From positions 4,526,001 through 4,590,000 of the forward strand of contig NZ_CP065044.1 of the NCBI RefSeq assembly GCF_015689195.1: a stretch of DNA of 64,000 bases, written 5' to 3'. The position numbers and the translations under genes are program-made. Of this stretch, positions 29,495 to 38,812 are shown piece by piece. Numbering within the stretch: the stretch's first letter is position 1; every line of letters starts with the position of its first letter. The notes below the pieces were generated by a model. It did not search any database. It had not been told where the DNA came from and saw nothing but the letters and a program-made list of their open reading frames with translations. This DNA comes from Pectobacterium aroidearum. Lineage in GTDB: Bacteria; Pseudomonadota; Gammaproteobacteria; Enterobacterales; Enterobacteriaceae.

Positions 29495-29782
29495 TTAAGC
29501 AGAGCGACCTTTAGTATCAGAATAAACCTGACTACCTTCGCGCTTTCCAACCCCCATGACCATCACCGTAATGGTCTCATCCTGAACCAAATACACCAGC
29601 CTGTAACCAGCAGACTTCAGTTTAATTTTATACTGGTCCTTACGACCATGGAGCTGGGCTGAAGGAACACGAGGATTTTCTAAACGCTCAACTAGCTTTT
29701 TTTTGAATTGTTCTCTGACAGGATGCCCTAATTTTTTCCATTCCTTCATTGCAGAAGGCACAAATTTTAACTTATAGGTCAT
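29495..29782 (-). CDS. RelE/ParE-family toxin, StbE-like
   Basis: A 95-residue basic protein of the RelE superfamily: MTYKLKFVPSAMKEWKKLGH, the central RVPSAQLHGRKDQYKIKLKS, and the late AGYRLVYLVQDETITVMVMGVGKREG. RelE toxins cut mRNA in the ribosomal A site. Its start overlaps the antitoxin gene by 11 bases, typical of such pairs. The conserved Arg, Tyr and Lys residues are present, so it may be active. The sequence is closest in my memory to plasmid StbE / RelE of P307 type. Confidence 0.88.
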   Translation of the reverse strand: MTYKLKFVPSAMKEWKKLGHPVREQFKKKLVERLENPRVPSAQLHGRKDQYKIKLKSAGYRLVYLVQDETITVMVMGVGKREGSQVYSDTKGRSA

Positions 29783-30026
29783 CGAGCGAAATCTCTTCCG
29801 CGTCAGCTAACTCTGACATACGATCATCAACAGTACGCCCCAGCTCTGCATCTTCAGCCAATTCCATTAAATAAGCGAACATGGCGGGAGGCACACAATA
29901 GAACGCAGGCTCATTCCGGTTCAGTATAGCGATAGTCTCACCTTCAGCAGCCCGTACTGTCCCCATTGGGTCGCGTTTCAGTTCAGTGATACTGGCCGCT
30001 GTGTTAGTTAGGATATTGAAAGCCAT
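29772..30026 (-). CDS. Phd/YefM-family antitoxin, StbD-like
   Basis: An 84-residue acidic antitoxin. The N-terminal DNA-binding fold reads NILTNTAASITELKRDPMGT, VRAAEGETIAILNRNEPAFY and CVPPAMFAYLMELAEDAELG, and the C-terminus is an acidic toxin-binding tail (VDDRMSELADAEEISLDDL). I start at MAFNILTN; an upstream in-frame ATG at 30041 is possible. It precedes the toxin on the same strand and probably represses its own promoter. Ribosome sites here are weak. Confidence 0.87.
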   Translation of the reverse strand: MAFNILTNTAASITELKRDPMGTVRAAEGETIAILNRNEPAFYCVPPAMFAYLMELAEDAELGRTVDDRMSELADAEEISLDDL

Positions 30027-30120
30027 AATTCGCCCACTCAATTCGATTAATCAAAGACAACTTAAACACGCTAATAATAGCACTTCTAAAAGCACTCAAT
30101 ATAGTATTTCATAAGCATCA

Positions 30121-30512
30121 TGGACAGTCATTCATCTTTCCTGCCCCATAAAGCAAAACCCCGCCGAAGCGACAGTTTTATGATGAAGGGAGTTGACCGT
30201 TAAGCCGCGTTCTTTCATAAAAAGCGTCGTGGACAGTCATTCACTTTATCTATCCCCATTAAAGCAAAACCCCGCCGAAGCGGCGGTTTCATGATGAAGG
30301 GAGTTGACCGTTAAGCCGCGTTCTTTCATAAAAAGCGTCGTGGGCAGTCATTCATCTTGCCTACCCCATAAAGCAAAACCCCGCCGAAGCGGCGGTTTCA
30401 TGATGAAGGGAGTTGACCGTTAAGCCGCGTTCTTTCATAAAAAGCGTCGTGGGCAGTCATTCATCTTGCCTGCCCCATAAAGCAAAACCCCGCCGAAGCG
30501 GGGTTTTATGAT
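30121..30512 (-). repeat. Tandem array of rnpB 3'-end/terminator copies
   Basis: Downstream of rnpB (minus strand) its 3' portion is repeated. Marks such as GACAGTCA recur at 30123, 30232, 30343 (as GGCAGTCA), 30452 and, in the true gene, 30548. Outer periods are 109, 111 and 109 bases, but only 96 next to rnpB. Each copy has the 3' rnpB sequence AGTTGACCGTTAAGCCG and a hairpin of the ACCCCGCCGAAGCGGGGT type. The array copies read AAGCCGCGTTCTTTCATAAAAAGCG where rnpB has AAGCCGGGTTC, so they are not functional RNA ends. E. coli also has tandem repeats of about 113 bp downstream of rnpB. Confidence 0.92.
30484..30507 (-). terminator. Terminator of rnpB
   Basis: Stem AAAACCCCGC / GCGGGGTTTT with CGAA-type loop, six bases after the mature 3' end. 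It is the only perfect one; the array copies at 30375, 30266 and 30155 carry increasing stem changes. Confidence 0.85.
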
Positions 30513-30891
<379 letters not shown>

Positions 30892-30898
30892 GGCGCGG

Positions 30899-30927
30899 AT
30901 AATAGGGGAAATTGCCCTACTTGTCAT
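30899..30927 (-). promoter_or_regulatory. rnpB promoter overlapping the end of rsmI
   Basis: On the minus strand ATGACA (30922-30927), 17 bases, TATTAT (30899-30904), then a GC-rich discriminator CCGCGCC before the rnpB 5' end. The -35 box lies in the last rsmI codons (Asp-Lys-stop region). A GC-rich discriminator is the mark of stringent control, as reported for E. coli rnpB. Confidence 0.75.
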
Positions 30928-31804
30928 CCCCCGATTCACCGCTATCGCCTTCTTGCTCCAGCCCATAACGGTAAAGCGCGTTTTTCTTCACGCCGTGAAT
31001 CTCTGCCGCCAGCGCCGCCGCTTTCTTCAACGGTAACTCAGCGCGTAATAGCATTAGCGTACGCAGCGCTTCCGCCGACAGCGCGCTGTCATCAGCCTGA
31101 TGCCCTTCCACAATCAGCACCATTTCCCCTTTGCGCCGATTCTCATCCTCTTTGATCCAGGCCAGCAGCTCGCCAACGGGTGCGCCGTGAATCGACTCCC
31201 AGGTTTTGGTAATTTCACGTGCCAGCACCACATAGCGCTCAGCTCCCAGCACCTCGCTAATATCCTGCAGGCTGTCCAAAAGGCGATGCGTGGATTCGTA
31301 GAAAATCAGCGTACGGCGTTCTTCCCCTAGATCGCGTAGCGTATCTTTACGCGCCTTGGTTTTGGCAGGCAGAAAGCCTTCATAGCAAAAGCGGTCAGAC
31401 GCCAGACCAGAGGCGGAAAGCGCCGTTATCGCCGCGCACGCGCCCGGCAGTGGCACCACGCGAACGCCAGCTTCACGGCAGCGTCGAACCAAATGGTAGC
31501 CAGGGTCGTTAATCAGCGGTGTGCCCGCATCTGAAACCAGCGCGATGCTTTGTCCTGACTGCAATTTAGCCAGTAACACATCCGCTTTTTGTTGTTCATT
31601 GTGATCGTGTAATGCGAACAGTCGCGCATTAATCGCAAAATGTTGTAACAGCAGACCGGTATGGCGGGTATCCTCTGCGGCGATCAGATCAACGCTCGCC
31701 AATACCGCCAGCGCACGCTGCGTGATGTCGCCCAGATTGCCGATTGGCGTGGGGACAATGTAGAGGGTAGATGCAGAAATATCTGCTTGTTGGTCTTGAT
31801 TCAT
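30917..31804 (-). CDS. rsmI: 16S rRNA 2'-O-ribose C1402 methyltransferase
   Basis: 295 residues (E. coli 286). A tetrapyrrole-methylase-fold SAM enzyme with [19 protein letters not shown] at the start, [14 protein letters not shown], the SAM-site [18 protein letters not shown], and [19 protein letters not shown]. It methylates C1402 in the decoding centre of 16S rRNA, together with RsmH. It is divergent from lpoA. A short acidic tail ([13 protein letters not shown]) overlaps the rnpB promoter. Confidence 0.95.
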   Translation of the reverse strand: MNQDQQADISASTLYIVPTPIGNLGDITQRALAVLASVDLIAAEDTRHTGLLLQHFAINARLFALHDHNEQQKADVLLAKLQSGQSIALVSDAGTPLINDPGYHLVRRCREAGVRVVPLPGACAAITALSASGLASDRFCYEGFLPAKTKARKDTLRDLGEERRTLIFYESTHRLLDSLQDISEVLGAERYVVLAREITKTWESIHGAPVGELLAWIKEDENRRKGEMVLIVEGHQADDSALSAEALRTLMLLRAELPLKKAAALAAEIHGVKKNALYRYGLEQEGDSGESGDDK

Positions 31805-31865
31805 TGTTTCATCCGGGTTGCCGATTTAATATTGAGCATCTTTAAAAAAAATCACTGGATACAGT

Positions 31866-33884
31866 ATGCTTCCCTTTCATTTCGTCCGTACCCAGGCAGG
31901 GCGTGCTATCCCTGTTTTGTTAGCGGCACTGTTTCTCGCAGGCTGTCCAAGCCAAGCACCGCAGAGCCCACCACCCGAGGTTCAGGGCAAAGCTGACGCA
32001 TCATCCGATTATTATCTGCAACAGATGCAGCAAAGTAGCGATAATAACAAGGCTGACTGGCAATTACTTGCTATTCGTTCCCTGTTACAGGAAGGGAAAG
32101 CCCCTCAGGCAAGCCAGCAGTTCAACGCGCTCCCAGAAAAACTGAGCGCGGCGCAAAAACAAGAACAGCAGCTACTCAGTGCGGAATTGTCCGTCGCCCA
32201 GAACAATATGGATGCAGCCAAGGCAGCACTGAGCCAGCTTGATGTGAGCGCACTTTCCGATCAGCAGAAGCAGCGTTATTACCAGACGCAAATCAAAACT
32301 GCGCAAGGGCGCACGTCCATTGAGCTGCTGCGCGCCTATATTGCTCAGGAGCCGCTGCTGAAAGGCGACGAGCATCAAATGAACCTCGATCAGACGTGGC
32401 TGGCATTGACGCAAATGTCACCGCAGGAATCTGGGGCGCTGCTGATTAACGCGAATGAAAATGTGCTTCAGGGCTGGGTGGACTTGCTGAATAACTACCA
32501 GAACAACCGCGAATCCCCTGACCAGCTACAGAGCGCCATTCAGGACTGGCAAACCCGTTATCCGCATCACCCTGCTGCGAAAAAACTGCCTACGCAGTTA
32601 AATCAGGTCATCAATTATCAGCCGTCGTCTGTAAGTAGCATCGCGCTGCTGTTGCCGCTTAACGGTCAGGCACAGGTTTTCGCCAATGCGATCCAGCAAG
32701 GTTTTAACGCAGCAAAGAATGGCCAGATAGCCACCGCTCCCGTATCTGCTCCTGCTGCACCGGCAACGGGCACTACGCAAGACGGGCAGGTAACACCATC
32801 ATCTGATGGACAGAGCGCTCAATCGCCTGCGCCATACAGCGATCAGGCGCTTGCATCAACGACACCAGCGCCCGAAGCACAACCGACAAGCGCTGGGCCA
32901 TCCAGTTCGCTTCCGGTAAAAGTGTATGACACCTCGTCCCAACCGCTGGCCAATATTCTCACGCAGGCGCAACAAGATGGCGCATCGCTGGTCATTGGTC
33001 CGCTGTTGAAAAATGAAGTGGATCAATTGGCGAATAGCCAGTCGCCGCTGAATATTTTGGCATTGAACCAGCCGGAGCACGTCGAAAATAGCCCTAACAT
33101 CTGCTATTTCGCCCTCTCTCCGGAAGATGAAGCCAGAGACGCGGCCAAGTTCATCCATCAGCAGGGTAAACAGCAGCCGCTGGTCTTAGCCCCTCGCGGT
33201 GCGCTGGGCGACCGTATCGTCAACGCCTTCGCTCAGGCCTGGAACCAGCAAAGCGGCACCAGTCCTCTGCAGCAGCGCTTTGGCAACACGGCGGAGTTAA
33301 AGCAGGCCATCAATAGCGGCGCAGGCTTAAGCCTGAGCGGCCAACCTGTCAGCGTATCGCAACAGCAGGCACAGCCGGGCACCACCATCGGGGGCTTGAC
33401 CATTCCGTCACAGGTTCAACCGACGGTCAGTTCGTCCGTTAGCGGCAATATCGATGCGGTCTATATCATCGCAACGCCAGACGAGCTGGCGCTGATTAAG
33501 CCGATGATCGACATGCGCACGACCTCACGCGCACGTCCAGCGCTCTATGCCAGCTCACGTAGCTTCCAGGCTGGATTAGGCCCTGATTTCCGCCTCGAAA
33601 TGGAAGGTTTACAGTTCAGCGATATCCCGCTGTTAGCAGGCGCGAACCCGGCACTGATGCAACAGGTCAGCAGCCAGTTTAAAAACGATTACTCGTTAGT
33701 TCGCCTGTATGCCATGGGGATGGATGCCTGGACGCTCGCCAGCCACTTTGGTGAAATGCGCCAGATTCCGGGTCACCAGATTCCTGGGGCGACGGGGATG
33801 TTAAGCTCAGGGCCGGATTGCACCATTAATCGGCAGTTAACCTGGCAGCAATATCGTCAGGGTCAGCTGGTGCCGGTTCTCTGA
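31866..33884 (+). CDS. lpoA: Outer-membrane lipoprotein LpoA, activator of PBP1a
   Basis: 672 residues. The lipobox is [10 protein letters not shown] with Cys27. The N-terminal half is TPR-like and Gln-rich. The C-terminal half is a periplasmic-binding-protein fold that touches PBP1a, with [20 protein letters not shown] and VLNLAxx-like [21 protein letters not shown]. Between them lies a low-complexity linker of about 60 residues rich in Ala, Pro, Ser, Thr and Gln (around 295-355), which appears longer than the E. coli one. It activates peptidoglycan synthesis from the outer membrane. It leads the lpoA-yraN-diaA-dolP run. Confidence 0.95.
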   Translation: MLPFHFVRTQAGRAIPVLLAALFLAGCPSQAPQSPPPEVQGKADASSDYYLQQMQQSSDNNKADWQLLAIRSLLQEGKAPQASQQFNALPEKLSAAQKQEQQLLSAELSVAQNNMDAAKAALSQLDVSALSDQQKQRYYQTQIKTAQGRTSIELLRAYIAQEPLLKGDEHQMNLDQTWLALTQMSPQESGALLINANENVLQGWVDLLNNYQNNRESPDQLQSAIQDWQTRYPHHPAAKKLPTQLNQVINYQPSSVSSIALLLPLNGQAQVFANAIQQGFNAAKNGQIATAPVSAPAAPATGTTQDGQVTPSSDGQSAQSPAPYSDQALASTTPAPEAQPTSAGPSSSLPVKVYDTSSQPLANILTQAQQDGASLVIGPLLKNEVDQLANSQSPLNILALNQPEHVENSPNICYFALSPEDEARDAAKFIHQQGKQQPLVLAPRGALGDRIVNAFAQAWNQQSGTSPLQQRFGNTAELKQAINSGAGLSLSGQPVSVSQQQAQPGTTIGGLTIPSQVQPTVSSSVSGNIDAVYIIATPDELALIKPMIDMRTTSRARPALYASSRSFQAGLGPDFRLEMEGLQFSDIPLLAGANPALMQQVSSQFKNDYSLVRLYAMGMDAWTLASHFGEMRQIPGHQIPGATGMLSSGPDCTINRQLTWQQYRQGQLVPVL

Positions 33885-34237
33885 ACCAGCGGGCCGCTGG
33901 CGCAGTTTATGAACAACAGGCCCGGCGTTATCTTGAACGCGCGGGTCTGACCTTCACCGCGGCAAATGTTACGCTACGCGGCGGTGAACTGGATTTAATT
34001 ATGCGCGATCGCCATATCTGGGTATTTGTTGAAGTGCGCTATCGGCGCAACGCCCATTTTGGCGATGCGGCAGCCAGCGTCACCCGACACAAACAGCAGC
34101 GGTTGCTGCATGCCGCTGCCGTGTGGTTGGCGCAGCGAGGCGCCAGTTTTGACACGGTCGACTGTCGTTTTGACGTGCTGGCAATTACGGGCGATCGGTT
34201 CGACTGGATCCCTAACGCCTTTGCCGCACAGGGATAA
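33881..34237 (+). CDS. yraN: UPF0102 endonuclease-like protein YraN, non-standard start
   Basis: The frame encodes [20 protein letters not shown], then [26 protein letters not shown] and a C-terminus [21 protein letters not shown]. These match YraN, including the nuclease-like GGELDLI and FVEVR motifs. The first ATG (34001) would cut the conserved N-terminus with GGELDLI. Upstream to the in-frame TAA at 33831 no ATG, GTG or TTG occurs. The best candidate is CTG at 33881, which overlaps the lpoA stop as CTGA, in the manner of ATGA coupling. From there the protein is 118 residues. The function of YraN is not settled; a Holliday-junction-resolvase-like fold is predicted. The start is uncertain. 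Confidence 0.8.
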   Translation: MNQRAAGAVYEQQARRYLERAGLTFTAANVTLRGGELDLIMRDRHIWVFVEVRYRRNAHFGDAAASVTRHKQQRLLHAAAVWLAQRGASFDTVDCRFDVLAITGDRFDWIPNAFAAQG

Positions 34238-34300
34238 TACATTTACCACTCAGGGACAGCCCATCCTTGATGGATTTCAATTTACGTAGGTTAACTCAAC

Positions 34301-34891
34301 GTGCTGGATAGAATAAAAGTTTGTTTTACCGAGAGTATTCAAACGCAGATTGCAGCGGCAGAAGCCTTGCCAGACGCCATTTCCCGTGGCGCGATTGCGA
34401 TGGTGCAGTCTCTGCTGAACGGCAACAAAATTCTGTGCTGTGGCAACGGAACATCGGCAGCCAATGCACAACATTTTGCCGCCAGCATGATTAACCGTTT
34501 TGAGGCAGAACGCCCCAGCTTACCAGCCATCGCACTTAATGCGGATAATGTGGTCTTAACTGCGATAGCGAATGACCGCTTGCATGAAGAAGTCTATGCC
34601 AAACAGGTCAGAGCATTAGGTCAGGCGGGTGACGTCTTACTGGCTATTTCAACTCGTGGCAACAGCCGCGATATTGTTAAGGCCGTCGAGTCTGCCGTGA
34701 CCCGCGACATGACGATTGTCGCCCTGACTGGTTACGATGGCGGGGAACTGGCTGGGCTGCTCGGGCCACAGGATGTGGAGATTCGCATCCCGTCGCACCG
34801 CAGCGCCCGTATTCAGGAAATGCACATGCTGACAGTAAATTGCCTGTGCGATTTGATTGATAACACACTTTTTCCACACCAGAACGATTGA
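34301..34891 (+). CDS. diaA: DnaA initiator-associating protein DiaA (SIS domain)
   Basis: A 196-residue SIS-domain protein that starts at GTG. It contains [54 protein letters not shown] and [20 protein letters not shown], nearly the same as E. coli DiaA. It forms tetramers that bind DnaA domain I and promote ordered assembly at oriC. A phosphosugar isomerase activity (GmhA-like) is not expected. It is followed by dolP with a short gap. Confidence 0.95.
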   Translation: MLDRIKVCFTESIQTQIAAAEALPDAISRGAIAMVQSLLNGNKILCCGNGTSAANAQHFAASMINRFEAERPSLPAIALNADNVVLTAIANDRLHEEVYAKQVRALGQAGDVLLAISTRGNSRDIVKAVESAVTRDMTIVALTGYDGGELAGLLGPQDVEIRIPSHRSARIQEMHMLTVNCLCDLIDNTLFPHQND

Positions 34892-34902
34892 AGGAGCACT
34901 AC

Positions 34903-35475
34903 ATGAGGATAAGTTCTGCATTTGCCGTGCTGTCTATCGCCCTGCTGCTACAAGGCTGTGTCGGGGTTGTTGCTGTTGGCAGTGCCGTGGCAACCAAAAC
35001 AGCCACAGACCCGCGAACTGTAGGCACGCAGGTTGACGATGGCACACTGGAAGTCCGCGTGACGAATGCGATCAGCAAAGACGAGCAGCTGAAAAAAGAG
35101 GCCCGTATCATTGCGACGGCTTATCAGGGGAAAGTATTGTTAACAGGGCAGGCCCCAAATACAGAAATGGCAAACCGGGCTAAACAAATTGCCCTTGGCG
35201 TGGAAGGTGCAGCCGAAGTCTACAACGAGATACGTCAGGGTACGCCGGTTTCAATGGGAACCGCCTCCATGGATACCTGGATCACCACCAAAGTTCGCTC
35301 ACAAATCCTGGCAAGCGACACGGTTAAATCCTCTAACGTAAAAGTCACCACGGAAAATGGCGAAGTCTTCCTGTTAGGCTTGGTAACACAGCGTGAAGGC
35401 ACCTCCGCCGCAGAGATCGCCAGTAAGGTTGGCGGTGTGAAGCACGTGACAACGGCCTTCACCTATCTGCAATAA
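34903..35475 (+). CDS. dolP: Outer-membrane lipoprotein DolP (two BON domains)
   Basis: 190 residues (E. coli YraP 191). Signal peptide with lipobox LLLQGC, Cys at about residue 19. Two BON domains follow: one around VRVTNAISKDEQLKKEARI, with the glycine in GKVLLTGQAP, the second around WITTKVRSQILASDTVKSSN, with GEVFLLGLV. DolP keeps the outer membrane intact, binds anionic phospholipids at the division site and affects BAM. I start at ATG 34903, with AAGGAG upstream, 11 bases after diaA. It ends at a strong terminator. Confidence 0.95.
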   Translation: MRISSAFAVLSIALLLQGCVGVVAVGSAVATKTATDPRTVGTQVDDGTLEVRVTNAISKDEQLKKEARIIATAYQGKVLLTGQAPNTEMANRAKQIALGVEGAAEVYNEIRQGTPVSMGTASMDTWITTKVRSQILASDTVKSSNVKVTTENGEVFLLGLVTQREGTSAAEIASKVGGVKHVTTAFTYLQ

Positions 35476-35512
35476 CCTGTTATCGCGCTAATACGTTTGC
35501 CTTTTTAAAAAC

Positions 35513-35544
35513 AAAAACCGCTGATGAAGACATCAGCGGTTTTT
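35513..35544. terminator. Terminator after dolP
   Basis: A 14-bp stem AAAAACCGCTGATG / CATCAGCGGTTTTT with AAGA loop and T run on the plus strand, in a convergent gap. The A run before it lets it work for the minus strand too. Confidence 0.88.
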
Positions 35545-35600
35545 TTATCTCGATTCGACAGGGTCGTATTGTCACCCGATGAAGTCAGCGTACAACCAAA

Positions 35601-36896
35601 TCACGGTGCAACAGGATTAATCAACCAGAGCGCACGGCGGGTTTCCACGCTGATATGGCTCGGTTCTTTATCCCGTTCGCTCGCGGCTCCAGAGAGTAAT
35701 TCAGCAAAACCTGCCTGTTTGATTTGCGTCTGGTAACGCGGCGCTTTTACACCTCGCTCCGCCTGTAATAACAGCGGAATAAGGCGGCTGCTTTGCCTGT
35801 CCATCGTCTTACGCGGCCACGCCTTATTTTCATCCAGATACGGAGCCATAAAATCCAGCGCCTTTATCACGCTACTGCCCTTCGGCGTTTGGTATTGCCA
35901 GATATTCTCCCCAACGCGGGACGCCAGAATAGCCATATCCGTTATCGCCTGAAGGTTGAAGTAGCTGTAATGGAAAGATCGGGTGCGCGCCAGTTCCTCC
36001 GGCTGAGAACCATCCGGTTGCAGTTGGTGATCCAACTTTTCCCGCTGCAATTGCGCCATGGATTTCACCACGTCGATTTTGCCCAGATACCAGGCAATCC
36101 CCGCCACCTGTACGGTATACCAGCTACCGTGGTTGTTCTGCGCCGTTGCCTCTTTTTTCCCCAACTTGCTGGTTTGCAGCCAGTGCAGATAATCGCTCAT
36201 CCATTTCTGCATCTGCTGCTCATCCTGCGTCGTCCAGCCCGGCGCGTGACGCAGGATGAGCAACGAATCGACAATACGGGTGGAAAAATAGCGTCCGTCC
36301 AACACGCCCGCCCCTCTGCCCGGCGCGATACCCGGCACACCTTGCGCGAAATCGAGATTAGGGTTCATCCGCGTAGCAGGGTCGATAAACCAGGTACGGA
36401 TCATCGATATCGCTTTATCGGCATAAGCCTGTTTGCCCGAGAAGTACCACGCCAGCGTCAACGCCTGTGTTTGGGCGGTGAATTTTGCCAGCCTAACCCC
36501 ATCAGTCTCATCATCCTTGCTGGCAGGGTTTACCTGCCCATCACGACGAATCCAAGGCAAACCATCAGCTTTATCGGGATCGGGCCACCAGTAGGCGCTG
36601 AGGCTCAAATAATCATGCTTTGAACCACTGGGTGGCGTGGATTTCTTTTCCGTCACGCTAGGGTTAGCAATTTTCAACGCGCGATCGGCTTCCGAAATAA
36701 GCTGCTCGTACGCCATTCGCGTCTGCGGCTTTTCCGTTTTCTGCTGCAACTGCTGTTTTACCGAGGATAGCTGGTGCTGTTGCAAGAAGGCGTAGGGATT
36801 ATCGGGGGATGACGCTTTGGGCTCCGCGTCCGCACGGGCGACAGAGGCCACACAACACAATGCAACCAGTAAACCTGACCAATAACGTAACCGCAT
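35601..36896 (-). CDS. Secreted alginate-lyase-family protein (PL5-like fold)
   Basis: A 431-residue exported protein. The signal peptide MRLRYWSGLLVALCCVASVA ends near ARA-DA; AGGAGA precedes this ATG at the right distance, so I prefer it to a start 24 bases earlier. The body is an (alpha/alpha) alginate-lyase domain. Key family residues are visible: Asn-Asn-His in NNHGSWYTVQVA (about 254-260) and Arg, His, Tyr in RTRSFHYSYFNLQAI (about 304-318), which match the catalytic groups of PL5 mannuronate lyases. DYLSLSAYWWPDP is near residue 95. The true polysaccharide is unknown. It lies 70 bases after mtgA, probably in the same transcript. Confidence 0.85.
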   Translation of the reverse strand: MRLRYWSGLLVALCCVASVARADAEPKASSPDNPYAFLQQHQLSSVKQQLQQKTEKPQTRMAYEQLISEADRALKIANPSVTEKKSTPPSGSKHDYLSLSAYWWPDPDKADGLPWIRRDGQVNPASKDDETDGVRLAKFTAQTQALTLAWYFSGKQAYADKAISMIRTWFIDPATRMNPNLDFAQGVPGIAPGRGAGVLDGRYFSTRIVDSLLILRHAPGWTTQDEQQMQKWMSDYLHWLQTSKLGKKEATAQNNHGSWYTVQVAGIAWYLGKIDVVKSMAQLQREKLDHQLQPDGSQPEELARTRSFHYSYFNLQAITDMAILASRVGENIWQYQTPKGSSVIKALDFMAPYLDENKAWPRKTMDRQSSRLIPLLLQAERGVKAPRYQTQIKQAGFAELLSGAASERDKEPSHISVETRRALWLINPVAP

Positions 36897-36966
36897 ACTT
36901 TCTCCTGATGTCGAAAACACGACCGTTAACGCAAAAATTTCTCGGTATACTAACGAACAAGACGGG

Positions 36967-37701
36967 TTAATTCAGATTGTTAGCCCGCAAAAATGCATCT
37001 CCGCCCATCTGACGCATCTGGCGCAAAATCCACTGCTGGCGTTGAATGACATAGCTGGAGGGCGCATTCGCACGAAAGCGAATGGGGTTCGGCAGCACCG
37101 CGGCCAGCAAGGCAGATTCACTTGCCGTCAGTCTGCTGGCAGGCTTATTGAAATAACGTCTGGCAGCGGCCTCCACGCCAAAAATACCAGGACCAAACTC
37201 GGCGATATTCAGGTACACCGTAAGAATCCGCCGTTTTGTCCAGACCAGCTCCACCCCGGTGGTAATACCCGCTTCAAGGCCCTTACGCACCCAGCTACGC
37301 CCATCCCACAGGAACAGGTTCTTCACCATCTGCTGCGAGAGCGTAGAGGCACCACGAATCCGCTGCGTGTTGCGCTCGTTGTGCTTTAATGCCTGCCCAA
37401 TCGCATCCAGATCGAAGCCCCAGTGATCAGGGAATTTTTGGTCTTCCGCCGCCATCACCGCCAGCGCCATTTCTGGTGCAATTTCTTCCATCGAAACCCA
37501 GTCAGAATGGGCAACATAGGAGAATTCACCTTTCAACCATGCGCTGATCTGCCTGTCGACCATCACTGCGGAGAACGGTACGGGCAGGAAGGAAAACAGC
37601 AGGATGCCAGCCAGCCACGCGCCGATGACGACTAACACACTGCGAACAATCAGGCGCTTCAGCCACGCTAGCAAGCCTCCACGCCCTCGACTCCACTTCA
37701 T
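36967..37701 (-). CDS. mtgA: Monofunctional peptidoglycan glycosyltransferase
   Basis: A 244-residue GT51 enzyme. One N-terminal membrane segment ([20 protein letters not shown]) is followed by the catalytic motif [15 protein letters not shown], with Glu as base, then [17 protein letters not shown] and [21 protein letters not shown]. It polymerises lipid II into glycan strands without a transpeptidase domain. Its start overlaps the elbB stop by four bases (ATGA), as in E. coli. Confidence 0.95.
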   Translation of the reverse strand: MKWSRGRGGLLAWLKRLIVRSVLVVIGAWLAGILLFSFLPVPFSAVMVDRQISAWLKGEFSYVAHSDWVSMEEIAPEMALAVMAAEDQKFPDHWGFDLDAIGQALKHNERNTQRIRGASTLSQQMVKNLFLWDGRSWVRKGLEAGITTGVELVWTKRRILTVYLNIAEFGPGIFGVEAAARRYFNKPASRLTASESALLAAVLPNPIRFRANAPSSYVIQRQQWILRQMRQMGGDAFLRANNLN

Positions 37702-38351
37702 TCGGTGAGATCCAAAACGCGGGCCACGAGCTTATCAATGCCTTGTGCCGCTTCGCTGATGGAGTTAGCCAGCATATAGGCTGGTGTCGTCACGATTTTA
37801 TGTTCCTCATCCACCACGATATCATCGACCGGACAAACAACGTGGATACCGCCCATCTCTTCGACGGCTTCAGCGGTATCAATATCGTTACCAATGGTTA
37901 CGCGAACAGGTTCACCCAAAATCGTCGGCAGTAACGCGGGCGAGATGCAAATAAAACCAATTGGTTTATTTTGCTTATAAATTTCCTGTGTGAGCAATTG
38001 CAGCGTTTCATCAATCTGACAGGCCGATCCCTGCGTCGCGAAGTCACTTAAATTTTTCGCCGCGCCAAAACCACCCGGCACAATCAGTGCATCTAAATCT
38101 TGTGCATTCGCGGTAGAAAGGGGCTGGATTTTTCCTCTGGCGATCCGTGCCGATTCTGCTAAAACGTTGCGATTCTCACCAGTTACGTCACCCGTCAGGT
38201 GATTAACCACCTGTAATTGCGGCTTATCTGGCGCAAAGCAAACCGCTTGTGCGCCTGCGCGATCCAGCGCAAGTAATGTCAACACGGCTTCATGAATCTC
38301 GGAACCGTCATAAACACCACAGCCACTAAGGACAATGCCGACTCGTTTCAT
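37698..38351 (-). CDS. elbB: DJ-1/PfpI-superfamily glyoxalase ElbB
   Basis: 217 residues, as E. coli ElbB (YhbL). It shows [39 protein letters not shown], the nucleophile elbow [11 protein letters not shown] with Cys, and [20 protein letters not shown]. It converts glyoxal to glycolate in vitro and affects isoprenoid synthesis in E. coli. I choose the second of two adjacent ATGs (38351), 7 bases after AAGGA. It is coupled to mtgA. Confidence 0.94.
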   Translation of the reverse strand: MKRVGIVLSGCGVYDGSEIHEAVLTLLALDRAGAQAVCFAPDKPQLQVVNHLTGDVTGENRNVLAESARIARGKIQPLSTANAQDLDALIVPGGFGAAKNLSDFATQGSACQIDETLQLLTQEIYKQNKPIGFICISPALLPTILGEPVRVTIGNDIDTAEAVEEMGGIHVVCPVDDIVVDEEHKIVTTPAYMLANSISEAAQGIDKLVARVLDLTE

Positions 38352-38536
38352 CATCTTTTCCTTCATTTCATTACATCAACTAATTGATTTTTTAATTGAC
38401 AAACACTAATCTACATCACACATTTTAATGATTCTTGTAACAAAGATTTCTACATTTGCTATTTTGTTGCTTGATGAAGATGTAAAGTAGTTAGGTTGTA
38501 ATTGTTGTTGTAAGCTGTATGTCGTTAAGACAGTTA

Positions 38537-38658
38537 GTTAAGACACGAATATCCGCACTTGCGAGTTTACAAAACCTGAAATCTAAATGCAGGTGCATGT
38601 TTTCCCTGGTGTTGGCGCATAATTCGCGCACCCCGGCTTCGGCCGGGGTCATTTTTTT
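38537..38658 (+). ncRNA. arcZ: Hfq-dependent small RNA ArcZ
   Basis: The 3' half TTTCCCTGGTGTTGGCGCA (38600-38618) is the processed ArcZ region with its seed, nearly the same as E. coli. It runs into ATTCGCGCA and the terminator ACCCCGGC-TTCG-GCCGGGGT (38630-38649), then CATTTTTTT. The location between elbB and arcB, opposite to arcB, is the E. coli place. ArcZ stimulates rpoS translation and represses arcB and motility targets. The upstream half is poorly conserved, so the 5' end is set only from the E. coli length of about 121 nt. Confidence 0.9.
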
Positions 38659-38812
38659 CTACCGTATGAAAACGTGCAAAGCCTCGCATTCCCTGTCCTT
38701 CTTCACTCGTAAACCCCGATCAATGTGGCATCTTTTTGCATGATCTCGCGTGAGATGAAAAAATTTTTCTAACCGTTCCACTCGCCACATCCCTGTGGCT
38801 GCACAGAACCTA

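Noticed and set aside
38519-38743. A 74-codon plus-strand frame in the elbB-arcB gap
   Set aside because: It covers the ArcZ RNA and its terminator; the sequence signal is that of the sRNA.
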